Source: Fen-1301 sp963786395 (GTDB taxonomy: Bacteria; Bacteroidota; Ignavibacteria; Ignavibacteriales; Ignavibacteriaceae). Taken from it: a stretch of DNA of 64,000 nt. Every line of letters starts with the position of its first letter. The first letter of the stretch is position 1. The stretch is from NCBI GenBank assembly GCA_963786395.1, contig CAWAZD010000007.1, positions 124,001 through 188,000 on the forward strand, read 5' to 3'. Below are positions 1 through 10,331 of the stretch, piece after piece. The notes below the pieces were generated by a model. It worked only from the letters and a program-made list of their open reading frames with translations. It searched no databases and was not told the origin of the DNA. Both the position numbers and the translations under genes were made by a program.

Positions 1-2
1 AT

Positions 3-947
3 TCTGAACATTATTGTATTTACATTTATCAAAGCAGTCTTGTAACCCTTGATGGATTTGCATCCATCAACTCCGGAAAAATCGATGGCATCAATATCGA
101 AGTTAAATCATGTGAACATTGTATCATAAAAAACTGCAATGTCATAGTCAATATGAGAGCCGGTATCTTAGCCGAAAATAATAATTATTGCACATTCCTG
201 AATAATCATATTACTACGCTCAATGCTTTTATACCCGATCAGGCTGACGGAATTTATGCTCAAAGAAATTCCAATGATGTGTACGATGGGAATAATATTG
301 TTAATTATAACAAGACTGAAGACATGCATGCCGACTGTATTCAATTGTATCTGGAAAATAATGCGGTTGTTAAAAACAATTATCTTGAACAGAACAATAA
401 CAAACTTGGCAATGCACAAGGATTATATTGCACAATACCATACGGGACTCATATCTATTTCAATAACATAATTTACTGCCCAAATACAAATGCACAACTT
501 TTGGGATTTTTAAACCTTGATAAAGGAACCGGTACTTTAAGAGCATTTAATAATACCCTTGTTGGCGGTAAAATGAATGTCTTCAGAACTGATGACCATA
601 GCCCCGTTATTAAAAATAATATTTTCGTTACTACCGGTAATTATTCAATGTTTAGGATTGATTCCCCTCTGGATCAATCTGCTGATATAAATTTTAATCT
701 ATACTCTTCCAAAAAGAATAAACCTATAAATTACATGGAATATGAATATACTTTTTCTGACTGGCAGAATATGGGTCATGACAAGAATAGTCTAAACACA
801 GACCCGAAGTTGAAAAAAGATTTTACTTTAAACCAATCAAGCCCCGCAATAAGTAAAGGATCTGATATTTCTGCTTTCGTAAAGTCAGCTAAAATCACTA
901 ACATAAATTCAGCGGGTGATAAAATTAATATCGGTGCCCAAAGATAA
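3..947 (+). CDS. Parallel beta-helix repeat protein, C-terminal part (start lies left of the window)
   Basis: The reading frame is open from base 3 with no stop, so the gene begins outside the window; an internal ATG at 153 is not the true start. The visible 314 residues are rich in Asn, Ile and short repeated strands such as NNIIY, NNTLVGG and KNNIFV, the pattern of right-handed parallel beta-helix (pectate-lyase-like) proteins. Such folds usually bind or cleave polysaccharides outside the cell; no catalytic residues can be assigned here. It faces the polysaccharide locus convergently, so a role in modifying that polymer is possible but is inference. The exact function is unknown. Confidence 0.75.
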   Translation, partial: SEHYCIYIYQSSLVTLDGFASINSGKIDGINIEVKSCEHCIIKNCNVIVNMRAGILAENNNYCTFLNNHITTLNAFIPDQADGIYAQRNSNDVYDGNNIVNYNKTEDMHADCIQLYLENNAVVKNNYLEQNNNKLGNAQGLYCTIPYGTHIYFNNIIYCPNTNAQLLGFLNLDKGTGTLRAFNNTLVGGKMNVFRTDDHSPVIKNNIFVTTGNYSMFRIDSPLDQSADINFNLYSSKKNKPINYMEYEYTFSDWQNMGHDKNSLNTDPKLKKDFTLNQSSPAISKGSDISAFVKSAKITNINSAGDKINIGAQR

Positions 948-1257
948 TTTTCGCTGTCTTAGATTAATTCTATTTTAAGCCATAGAATAATCTTCTTTAA
1001 TAGATTAGTTCAACCACAGTCCTACCCTTGTGTTTAAAAAGAGCCACTTGTGAGCCAGATATGAGCCATCATTGAGCAAGCTTGATTATTAACAGTTTGT
1101 CATAAGGTAGGCTATTATTCCCCTTTAAATCAAAAACTATGTCCCTTTGCAATATCAAATTATTGCTAAAAACATCACTCCTAACTTAATTAACATTAAT
1201 AAATAATTAAATATTTGTCAAGGGAAAATTTAATATATTTTTCAATCTTTTTTTTAC
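948..1257. other. Convergent intergenic region with an 11-bp array
   Basis: This 310-base gap lies between two gene 3' ends. It holds an imperfect hairpin at 961-993 (arms AGATTAATTCTAT and ATAGAATAATCT), possibly a weak terminator for the beta-helix gene, and a short tandem array at 1041-1080. No coding sequence on either strand is convincing. Confidence 0.6.
1041..1080. repeat. Tandem array, 11-bp period, unit GAGCC + 6 nt
   Basis: GAGCC begins at 1041, 1052 and 1063, and GAGCA at 1074, giving an exact 11-base spacing over four units with variable spacer bases. It sits between convergent genes. It is one of several 11-bp-period arrays in this window that share geometry but not sequence. 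Confidence 0.7.
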
Positions 1258-1837
1258 TTAAGCAACTTCAGTTACACGGTTATTATCAAGCTTATATTTC
1301 TTCTTTGATTTCTCACAATATGCATTGCCTTCTTTATCAAAACTCAATTTCTTCCCCGCCTCACTCACCCATCCAACTATTCTTCCCGGGTTTCCTATAA
1401 CTAATGCATAATCAGGAATATCCTTTGTTACAACACTTCCTGCTCCTATTAAACAATGTTTTCCGACTGTATGCCCGCAGACAATTGTTGCATTTGCTCC
1501 AATTGATGCCCCTTCTTTAATTAATGTATTAACATAAAACTCCGCTCCCTACTTGTGGATATTTACATTTAGGATCAAGTATATTTGTAAATACCATGGA
1601 TGGTCCGCAAAAAACATAATCTTCTAATGTTACTCCTTCATATATTGATACGTTATTCTGTATCTTACAAAAATTACCTATTGTAACATTATTACCCACA
1701 TTTACATTTTGTCCGAATACACAATTCCTGCCTATCTTTGCTCCCTTCTGAACATGGCTAAAGTGCCATATCTTTGTTCCTTCGCCAATTTCGACAGGAT
1801 CATCTACATAAGCAGATTCATGCTTAAAATAATTCAT
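1258..1837 (-). CDS. wbpD: UDP-2-acetamido-3-amino-glucuronate N-acetyltransferase (WbpD/WlbB-like), frameshifted
   Basis: A left-handed beta-helix hexapeptide acyltransferase that would acetylate the 3-amino group of a UDP-diaminouronic acid precursor. The first 98 or so codons (1837 down to about 1545) read through hexapeptide repeats (IGEGTKIWHFSHVQKGAKIG) and then stop at 1529 in the original frame. Moving one base at 1542-1543, where one C of a CC pair is surplus, restores EFYVNTLIKEGASIGANATI and continues to GNPGRIVGW and a stop at 1258, giving about 193 residues, normal for the family. It follows the WbpB-like dehydrogenase by 18 bases. The partner aminotransferase (WbpE) is not in the window. 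The break may be an assembly error or real decay. Confidence 0.8.
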
Positions 1838-1855
1838 CTTTACTTCCCTTAATGT

Positions 1856-2803
1856 TTAAAGTTTTTTTATTAATGGATGCATATTCCCGTCATCAGGTAC
1901 TATTGGTGCATTCCTGATATTGTGGCCTAAAATAATTGACTGCCTCGCATCATTAATTCCAAATCCGTTTCCAGCCAGTGTTCTTTCATAAACCTTTGTA
2001 TGCAAATCAGTAAAACCTTCGCTGAACTGGATCTCTTCTCCATCAACCATTATTGAACGGTAAGTACTCTTTTTATCTTCTACAGCTTTTTGCGGTAGAT
2101 CCTTACTGTCAAGAGACAGGCACCATTTTACATTTGCATACTCCAATTCAAGGAAGCCTCCCATTTTGTACTGATCGGAAATATAAACCTTACTACTCTG
2201 CATGTCCCCGAATAACCACATTAGCATATCAAAAAAATGAATCCCGATATTTGTTCCAATACCCCCGGATTTCTCTTTTATTCCTTTCCATGAAAAATGA
2301 TACCATAATCCTCTTGAGGTTATATATGTAAGTGTTACTTCTCTTTTGGTTTTCTTCGTGGTTTTATTTATCTCTTCTTTGAGCTTAACTAGAGCAGGGT
2401 GAACTCTTAACTGAAGTATGGTATTTACCTTTTTACCATAAATCTGCTCTAATTCCTCAAGTGCATCAAGATTCCAGGGATTAAGAACCAGTGGCTTTTC
2501 ACAGATAACATCAGCACCTATTCTTAATGCAAATCTTATGTGCGCATCATGAAGGAAATTAGGTGTACAAATTGACACATAGTGAATCCTGTTCTCCTCT
2601 GATCCTCTCTTAAGTTTTTCAGCATGCCGGTCAAATCTTTCAAATTCAGTGAAAAAACTAACATCTGGAAAATACCTATCCAATAGGCCAACAGAATCGT
2701 GAGGATCCATCGCAGCAACTAACCTGTTATTTGTATCTTTTATTGCTTGTAAATGTCTTGGTGCTATGTACCCGGCGACTCCGGTCATCGCAAAGTTTTT
2801 CAT
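1856..2803 (-). CDS. wbpB: Gfo/Idh/MocA dehydrogenase, WbpB/WlbA-like (UDP-GlcNAcA 3-dehydrogenase)
   Basis: A 315-residue NAD-dependent oxidoreductase. The N terminus (FAMTGVAGYIAPRHLQAIKD) matches the WbpB/WlbA signature, and the EKP motif near residue 100 (VICEKPLVLNP) carries the catalytic lysine of the Gfo/Idh/MocA family. In Pseudomonas and Bordetella this enzyme oxidises C3 of UDP-N-acetylglucosaminuronate before transamination and acetylation to a diacetamido-uronic acid. The neighbouring WbpD-like acetyltransferase supports this role. The frame is intact, unlike both flanking genes. The substrate is inferred from homology and context. Confidence 0.83.
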   Translation of the reverse strand: MKNFAMTGVAGYIAPRHLQAIKDTNNRLVAAMDPHDSVGLLDRYFPDVSFFTEFERFDRHAEKLKRGSEENRIHYVSICTPNFLHDAHIRFALRIGADVICEKPLVLNPWNLDALEELEQIYGKKVNTILQLRVHPALVKLKEEINKTTKKTKREVTLTYITSRGLWYHFSWKGIKEKSGGIGTNIGIHFFDMLMWLFGDMQSSKVYISDQYKMGGFLELEYANVKWCLSLDSKDLPQKAVEDKKSTYRSIMVDGEEIQFSEGFTDLHTKVYERTLAGNGFGINDARQSIILGHNIRNAPIVPDDGNMHPLIKKL

Positions 2804-2916
2804 AATTTAAATCCTGACATTAAGTTTACCATAAATTAATATTCGAAGTGGTTAAAGGTAATATTTGAGGGAGAAACTACAAAATCTATTTAATAAGGAT
2901 TTGCTATAAAGAATAA

Positions 2917-4108
2917 TCATAAGTCATTTATTGCTTCAATATATCTTGCACCTATAAATTGCCGGTTGAAAATATCAAATGCTCCCGATTCTGCAAGATT
3001 CTTTATGTTTCTCCTGTAATTCTCATTTTGTGTCAATATATTCCTTATACCTTCCTGAATCGATTCAATAGACCATGGATCAACAGCTGCACCAACTCCA
3101 CTGAATACCCCTTCAAAACCAAGTACTCCTTTTGAATAAAGAATTGGTGTTCCGTTTAATAACGATTCAGCATAGACCATTCCAAATGATTCCATAAGAC
3201 TTGGCATGATGAATGCACATGCTTCTGAATAATATGAACTTATTTCCTGGTTGTTTACTTCACCTAAAAAATTAATCCTGTCATGTATTTTATACTGCTT
3301 TGACCATATTTCTATTTTACCGGAAAATTCACCGCTCCCTATTAAGTTCAACTTCCAATCAATATCTCTTTAGTCCTGAAAGAGCAATAAATAATCGTTT
3401 TATATTCTTCCTTTTTACAGATCCCTTGGTCATGCGCAGAACAGTTAATAATTCATTTCTTTTATATTCATTTTTTATATCAGGAGTATGGTTGAATTCA
3501 ACAATATTTGGAAGATACACCATCTTGGATTCTGCAAATTTTCTGTAGAAATCTTCACCCGTCTGTTTTCTCAGTAAATTTTTCATCCCCGGTACGATAT
3601 AAAATATTTTAGAAGAATATTTAATTATTTCCTTAAATATGGATCGTAAATCAGGTCGATATTTGTATAGTTCAAAATCTGTTTGCCTTAATGTAATTAC
3701 AAGAGGTATTCCAAATTTTCTTGCATATACATAACCAATGTACCCTTCAAAAGTTAATTTATGTGCGTGGATGACATCGATATCCTTATTAAATTTTATT
3801 ATACTGAATATCTTATGCCCCGCTCTTTTCAAATTTGAGATTAAAAAAAGACTAAATGGTAAACCGAATGAATTTATCTCAAGATATCTATCATCGCGTT
3901 GTATCAAGTGCTCGGCTGAAGGAGAACCTACCCTCATAAGGTCAACTGATAAATTGTCAAACTCTTTGGACGAAACTTCTATCAGATTCCTTACTGCCGT
4001 TGTAGATATTGAGGGTCTTAGATCATAAGAAATATGGAGAATTGTTTTCCTAATTTTATTATCCACAATCTTCATTATCTCTTTTGTATTACTTTCCTGA
4101 ACAATCAT
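2917..4108 (-). CDS. GT4-family glycosyltransferase, frameshifted
   Basis: A GT-B glycosyltransferase of about 396 residues once rejoined. The N-terminal half (3359-4108) has HISYDLRPS and DVIHAHKLTFEGYIG and ends prematurely after ALSGLKRY. The second half resumes with WKLNLIGSGEF and contains the donor-binding region MPSLMESFGMVYAESLLNG with the E-x7-E pattern. One extra A at 3361-3362 on the plus strand explains the break: removing it gives LKRYDWKLNLIGSG. It overlaps the wzy gene start side by 4 bases (ATGA type). Sugar specificity cannot be told. Confidence 0.8.
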
Positions 4109-5471
4109 TTTGCAGCCTGATCCTGATAAATAAATCTCTTTTGCCGGCTTTTTGCATATAGTGCCTCTGCAAGTTCATACTCCCTGTTGAACTTAAGATC
4201 CGCAAACAAAGCCAAATATGAAAAAATAAAAAATGTCCCCGTTATTATTCCTGGTCTGAACAATGTTGATTCTGTAAAGTTTATTAACAAAGTTGGTAAA
4301 ATGAACCACTTCCATACATGTACTTTTTTAAGTCCGGCAAGGTTTATAAAATAATTTACTATCATGCATATGAAAATAAAAAAACCAATTAGTCCCGTTT
4401 CATTAATAATATCCAAATAACCATTGTGCGACTGCTGCGGCAGCCAGATATATTTATTATATAATAGGAGAACACTATTATTATCTACCACCCAGTATCC
4501 CTGATAACCAGTACCAAGATATAAGTGTCTGTTTATTTCTCTAACCATATCGCCCCACAATTCAGTCCTTCCCGTTAAAGTCATATTCTTCCCCTGTAAT
4601 TCAAAAAATCCGTTAACATATTCAGGAGCAAATAACCAGGCTGAAATTGCTAATAATATAATTGATGTAAATACCATAATTGAAAATGATCTGCCTATTT
4701 TCAGATTTTTCAGATTGTCATCTACTGCAAAGACTAGCCCATATAAAAATTATTATACAAAAAGTAAGTAAAGAAGTAGAACTCCCTGATCCATACAATA
4801 ATGCCATTGACATTATAATCATTATAACCATAAAAACTTTTCGTATTAGACTTGAGCCCTTAATGCTTAGTAGAAAAACTAATGCGGCTGTTAAACTTGC
4901 CTGACCGAGATGATTTTTTGAAGTTGATAGTCCTCTCCACATTCCTTCTAAATCCTTTGCCCCTGGTACCGTAAAGACAGATATAAATGAAAGAAGTATA
5001 AAAACAGAAAAGATTCCCTTAAGGAAACGAATCAAATCATTGACCGAATCAGTATGTACCAATATCGAAAGGAATACAGCAAATGCAGTCAGTATCTGGA
5101 AATATCTTTTGAATGAAACAAATGAAAATTGAGACCAGTAAACGCTAAGTAAACACCATAAGAGAAATATTGTCAATATTTTTTCTCTCATTATCAGTTT
5201 CCAGACTTCATTGAGTTTTGGAATTAATGCTATACAGGCAGTTATGAAAAGAGTTATGTTTATTATCTGTGCAACCGGGTTTGATGTACTTACATCTGTA
5301 AGATCCATCTTCTCGTCTCTGAATGGCAGGTCCTTTCCAAAGATTATAAATGCACAGAAAATCCAGAATGTTATCTTTGCAGTTAAATTGTAATAATCCC
5401 GTTTTCACTTTAATTTTGAAATTGTTGGCATCCTTGCTATTATCTGTAACTTTGTATTTCAGTTCAGACAT
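4105..5471 (-). CDS. wzy: O-antigen/EPS polymerase (Wzy/O-antigen ligase family), two frameshifts
   Basis: A multi-spanning inner-membrane protein of about 455 residues when two breaks are repaired. The start MSELKYKVTDNSKD at 5471 leads into KVKT; removing one base of CCC at 5398-5400 gives KTDYYNLTAKITFWIF and the first membrane helix. A second surplus base in CCC at 4738-4740 separates FIW from LVFAVDDNLKNLKIGRS. The late loop QQSHNGYLDIINETGLIGFF is the hallmark of the Wzy_C/O-antigen ligase domain. It would polymerise repeat units in the periplasm. It overlaps the upstream glycosyltransferase by 8 bases. Both indels are homopolymer length changes. Confidence 0.78.
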
Positions 5472-6586
5472 ATAATTCCATTGTTCTATAAGCGATTTGG
5501 TCCCAGGAAAATCGGGTACTATTAAGGTTTTGAATATAATGTCTCCATCTCCGCCAGCTTTTCTTTGCAGAGGAATATCTTTTCAATAGATTCTGCAAGA
5601 CATTCGGCATTATTATTTGTAAGGATATAACCACTTTTCCCTTCATCTATAGATTCTTCAAAATCTCCAACTTTTGTGGCAATTACCGGTTTCCCAAATG
5701 AATATGCAAGATGCACAATTCCACTGTGATCAATATTCTTGTACGGCAAAACAACTGCATCCGATGCAATTAAATATTCCGATACTTCATTTACCGGGAT
5801 ATAATTAAATGTTGCAATTATTCTATCTTTTACTGAAGAATGCTCTATGATTCCCTGATACCTCCTTTGTAGTGAATCAGAGGCGGGCTGACCTGCAATT
5901 ACAAGTTCCAGGTTATGATCTTTTAATGCAGCAATCTCGAAAGCTTCAAGTAGAAGATCTAGTCCCTTATATTCTCTTATATATCCAAAGAAAAGAATAA
6001 TGTTACTAACTTCTTTTAGTCCTAACTTTTTCCTTGCTTCAATTTTATTCATTGAAATATTTGTCATATAAAAATCGAAATTCCCGTGAGGAATAACAGT
6101 AATTTTATTCGGATCTGTTTTAAATATTCCGGATAACTTTCCTTTTATGTGGTTAGAATGAACTATGATACGGCTTGAACTTTTAATAACAAGATTTGTC
6201 AGGAAATAATCTATCTTGCGGTATTCATGCGGCAAAATATTATGTGCCGTATAAATGAGTCTAACACCTAATACTTTAAGCAGGAGAAAAAAATAGATTT
6301 CACTCTTCCTGCGAAAAAAGTGATAGTGAACGGCATCTGGTTTGGTTTGTCTTATCAGAACAAATACCATGTATAGGTATTTAAGATATTTAAACAATTT
6401 GATTACTTTCGAAGATGATCCTCCCTTTGGGGGAGACCATCGGTTAACTTTAAAATCAACAGGAATTATAATTTCCCTGTTTTCAGGAACCACTAATGTA
6501 ACATCAACGCCCGCATTACTTAAACCTGAGCAAAGAAGAGCTATATATTCATTACCTATTAAAGGATCAATCATCAATACTTTCAT
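5464..6586 (-). CDS. GT4-family glycosyltransferase, C-terminal frameshift
   Basis: A GT-B enzyme: KVLMIDPLIGNEYIALLCSG at the N terminus, HYHFFRRKSE and TAHNILPHE in the first domain, FFGYIREYKGLDLLLEAF at the donor-domain entry, and SDAVVLPYKNIDHSGIV near residue 285. The reading frame stops at 5522 after LYSKP, but the other frame continues with LNSTRFSWDQIAYRTMELYV, a typical GT4 C terminus, to 5464. A surplus base in GG at 5526-5527 explains this. It starts on the last base of the flippase stop (ATGA-like junction at 6586). The acceptor is unknown. Confidence 0.82.
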
Positions 6587-8034
6587 TAATTTGGCCGGAA
6601 ATGTGGGATCAATCTCATAACTGATTGTGAAATAATTTTTATCTCCTTAATAAAAATAGAACAGGCCGCAAGATATACCGCAACTGTTACTAATTTAACA
6701 ATCAGAGAATCAACATTAATAAGGTAATAGATTACAAGTATTATTGTCATTACGATCAATGGTTTTAGATATTCAAATGAATTTACATATATATCCGCTT
6801 TTTTCATGAAGTATGTATAAGAAACCTGTGCAACAATACTCATTGCTAAGGTTGAATATATGGCACCTATAAAACCATAAAACGGAATCAGCACAAAACT
6901 ACCGGCTATGCTTATCACACTGGATATAGTTCCTGCTTTGACCGGCACTGAGGGAAAACCTGCTGAAACAAGTGAATAACCCATTATGTTGGAAAGGGCT
7001 CTTAGATAAAAATTAAATACCAATAGTGAAAACCCTAGTGATGATTCAAGATACCTGGATGAAAACATTATACTTGTTATTTCTCTTCCGAATATGAATG
7101 AAATCAATACAAGTAGCATTAATACATTTGAAAAAACAACCAGTGATTTATTTAATAAATATTCCGCTGATTTTTTATCACCTATTGAAAATAATTTCGC
7201 CATGTTAGGGAAAAAAACTATTGTGAAAGATGCAAACACTCTTTTCATGGCTTCCGGGATTCTTCCCGCCACGTCAAAATATGCCACACTTATTGGGGTT
7301 AAATAAGCTCCTACAATAAATATACTTACCCTGTCATAACTAAATGTTAACAGATTATTCATATACAATGGAGTACAGAACTTAATAATTCTTTTATATG
7401 ATGCTGTGTTTTGCCTAAAATCAATGAGTGATTTCATAGGTGTAGTGATAATTTGCAACAAAAGTGCAAGCACAGAGGATGATAATTCAATGTATATCAG
7501 ATTTTGAAGATTTAGTTTATGCAGATACAGATAAATAAATATCATGGCTAACCTTAATGCCGCGGAAGCTGTTTGTATTACTGCCAATTTCCTGAACAGA
7601 TTAAGTGCCTGTAAGAGGTTAAACAACAAATCCCTAAAACTCAAAATGATAAACAATACCGGGATATATATAATGAATTGACTAATCCTTAAATCAAAGA
7701 AATGCAGTATAAACTTACCCCCCGCTAAAAAAATAATACTAACCAGAAACAGAGATATGCCCCTCAATATAAGTATAGGGACAAGGACAGATTTTTGATC
7801 TTCCTGTTTATCTGTGGATATAAATTTCACGAGAGTATATTCTAACCCGAATCCGCCTATTACGCTAAACAAATAAACTATAACAAGAATTAATGCGTAA
7901 ATTCCAAATTCATCTTTAGAAAGGAATCGTGTCAAAAGCATTAGACTTCCGAAATGAAAAACCATAGTAGATACAGTACCGATAGTCGCAGCAGTTGAAC
8001 CTTTCAGAAAATTTCTTTTAAACAACTGATCCAT
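6586..8034 (-). CDS. wzx: Polysaccharide flippase (Wzx/MATE-like)
   Basis: An intact 482-residue protein with about twelve to fourteen hydrophobic segments. The start, RNFLKGSTAATIGTVSTMVF, followed by LLTRFLSKDEFGIYAL, is typical of polysaccharide-biosynthesis flippases, and the C-terminal half holds a second transporter-like repeat. It should flip the undecaprenyl-linked repeat unit across the inner membrane for the neighbouring Wzy. It sits between two glycosyltransferase genes on the same strand. Confidence 0.88.
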   Translation of the reverse strand: MDQLFKRNFLKGSTAATIGTVSTMVFHFGSLMLLTRFLSKDEFGIYALILVIVYLFSVIGGFGLEYTLVKFISTDKQEDQKSVLVPILILRGISLFLVSIIFLAGGKFILHFFDLRISQFIIYIPVLFIILSFRDLLFNLLQALNLFRKLAVIQTASAALRLAMIFIYLYLHKLNLQNLIYIELSSSVLALLLQIITTPMKSLIDFRQNTASYKRIIKFCTPLYMNNLLTFSYDRVSIFIVGAYLTPISVAYFDVAGRIPEAMKRVFASFTIVFFPNMAKLFSIGDKKSAEYLLNKSLVVFSNVLMLLVLISFIFGREITSIMFSSRYLESSLGFSLLVFNFYLRALSNIMGYSLVSAGFPSVPVKAGTISSVISIAGSFVLIPFYGFIGAIYSTLAMSIVAQVSYTYFMKKADIYVNSFEYLKPLIVMTIILVIYYLINVDSLIVKLVTVAVYLAACSIFIKEIKIISQSVMRLIPHFRPN

Positions 8035-8062
8035 TTATAAAACCTTTTTATATCCCTTTTTT

Positions 8063-9288
8063 TCAGCTCTCAATAGGTCCTGGATAAACCAAGATATTTT
8101 CCGTGTTCCTGGTACCTAATACAGAATCTATAAAAGTTAAATACCTTGATTCCATTTTCTTCCAGGAAATTCTGTCTAATGCTTTATATGCATTTTCTGC
8201 CAGTTTTTTTCTGCCATTGGGGTCAAGCATAGGTAAATAACCTTCTGCGCAATATCATGGGGATTTTCTGATTGTGTATAGGATATTGCATTGTCATCAA
8301 ATAAAGACATCATTGTCTGCAGTCGGGTTGTAACTACAGGTAAACCACAAGCTGCATATTCTAATGTTTTGGTAGATAAAGCCAGATTCATATAGTAATT
8401 ATCAACATACGGGACTATCCCGATATCTGAATTTTTAATTAATTCAGCTATTTCCTCTAAAGTAACAAATCCACCAAGTAAAATATTGTCAGTTAATCCA
8501 AGTGATTCTATTTGTCTCTCAAGATCTTTTTTATAGGCAATATCAAATTTCCCGAATATTCTGAATATGCTTCCAGGTATTACTTTGTTAATATGTACCA
8601 TTGCTTCTATTGCTGTGTGAAGACCAAATCGTTTAGCAACAGTTCCATGATATAACAAATTGGCACCAGTATTTATTTCTTCGAATTTCCTACACGTATC
8701 ATACTTTAATATATCCTGATTTGGGGAATTAAGAATTAATGTAATCTTTTCTTTTGGTACACCTCTTAGTATTAGTAGTTCTTTACAGCTTTTGGTAACT
8801 GTAATTATTTTATCAGAATAACTGCATGAAATTTTTTCGATGAACTTAACAAATGGAATTAATAGGGTAATATAATTCTCCCATTTAGTTTGGAAAAGTT
8901 CAGGTGTAAGATCATGTAAATCCAGCATAACTTTAGAACCTGTCAACTTTTGAATAATTGTTGTGAATACAAGAAATTCGGGCATATTGTGGATTTCTAT
9001 AATCGCATATTTATTCTTTAATGACAAAATCTGTAGCTTTATAAAAACTTTAATAAAGAATAGAATTGAAAAGCCTAAATATTTAACAATACCACGCCTG
9101 TTTCTGTTTTTTAAAATACCATATGTTGTTACCGATCCAAATTTTTCTTTTTTTGGTCTTATTGGATGATAAAGATTGATTATGTCTACCTGGTGACCTG
9201 AATGACTGAGTATTTCCGCCTGTCTTCTTACACGTGAATCCGTTATATAGCAAGATTGCGTTACCATACATATATTTTTCTTTTCCAA
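8063..9288 (-). CDS. GT4-family glycosyltransferase, C-terminal frameshift
   Basis: A GT-B glycosyltransferase: ICMVTQSCYITDSRVRRQAE at the start (the arginine pair RVRR is common in these enzymes), LLYHGTVAKRFGLHTAIEAM at the donor domain, and a GIVPYVDNYY segment. The first frame ends at 8176 after CLTPMAEKNWQ. The next frame reads MLDPNGRKKLAENAYKALDR and runs to a stop at 8063, as expected for the family C terminus. The join needs one missing base near 8231, between the Leu and Met codons, so this break is a deletion. It lies 28 bases upstream of wzx. Confidence 0.8.
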
Positions 9289-9319
9289 ATTAACTCCTAT
9301 ACCACTCTAGCATAACGCA

Positions 9320-10310
9320 TTAATGAATTTGTCTTATTAATTTCTCTTCCGCTAATTTATCTGAACCCGGATCATCATTGTTTTGCAGTTTGAATGATCT
9401 GTTATTCCTTATAAAATTAGAAACTACTCTTGGTAGAACATGCCAATAAGTTCCTTCATATCTATTTTTAACATATTCCAAAAAGTTCCTATAGAAACTT
9501 GCTGGAAATTCTTCTGATTTATTCTCCCTGCTTCCGAAATTCATATAATCTGGATGCACATTTAGAAGCGCCATTCCTCCTTTGTCTGCAATCCAGTCAA
9601 GTTTCTTTTTCCAAATATTTATATTTTTCTCTCGCATTAAAATATAAAGGGTAAAATCCTGTGGCAAAGTATAAGGCATTTCAACATATCCGAGGTCTGG
9701 TTTTTTCCCGGGTACCCAGAATGGAAATATTGTATTACTTGCATCAGATTGAGGTTCAAAGGGATCGGTGTCAAAAGTTGACATATCATATTTTATATTA
9801 AGATCGTGAAGCCATTCCAGGTTATGATGCATGGAAGGAGACCGGTACCCAACTGCATTCCATTCTCTTAAATATTTATTTATTGATTCAGCCCTTTTAA
9901 GAAATATTTTTCTTGTTAAATACTCTTTCCCGTCATGTTTTAATCCATGTACACAAATTTCAAAACCCTTGTTTAACTAATAATTTCCTTAGTTCTGAGG
10001 AAACTTTATACCTCTCCGGAACAAAATCAAAAGAGGACCTGAATCCCATATCCATTTCAAGATTCATTAAATCAATACATTTATTATGTCCGCCTATCAA
10101 TTCCACATCATGGGTAAGAACTAACGCGAATTTCTTTCCATTTGGCCATCCATTCCAACCTTTTGGTTTTGCGGAACTATTTTCATTTATAGGCCAGACA
10201 GAACTGCAACTTGGGAATTTTCTTTTAATTACTTCCCTTCTTACTAATAACTGAACTTTTCTTGGTATAAGAGGTTTGATCAAATAATAACTTTTATTCA
10301 TATTTTTCAC
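9320..10310 (-). CDS. Polysaccharide deacetylase (NodB/CE4-like), frameshifted
   Basis: About 330 residues when rejoined. LVLTHDVELIGG supplies the catalytic Asp and metal-binding Asp of the NodB fold, and ICVHGLKHDG the later His motif. YRSPSMHHNLEWL then follows. The first frame stops after LVKQGF; removing one base of CCC at 9966-9968 gives QGFEICVHG and continues to 9320. The likely role is removal of acetyl groups from the exported polysaccharide or its precursors. The gene lies between the Wzc-like kinase and a glycosyltransferase. There is no signal peptide, which suggests a cytoplasmic or peripheral location. Confidence 0.78.
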
Positions 10311-10331
10311 CTTCCAATTTCAAAATAATTA

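Noticed and set aside
1215..1400. Plus-strand 61-codon frame near 1.3 kb
   Set aside because: Antisense to the C-terminal half of the frameshifted WbpD-like gene.
5208..5471. An 87-residue separate gene at the wzy start
   Set aside because: Its first 24 or so residues are the wzy N terminus; the remainder is read in the wrong frame after the indel at 5398-5400.
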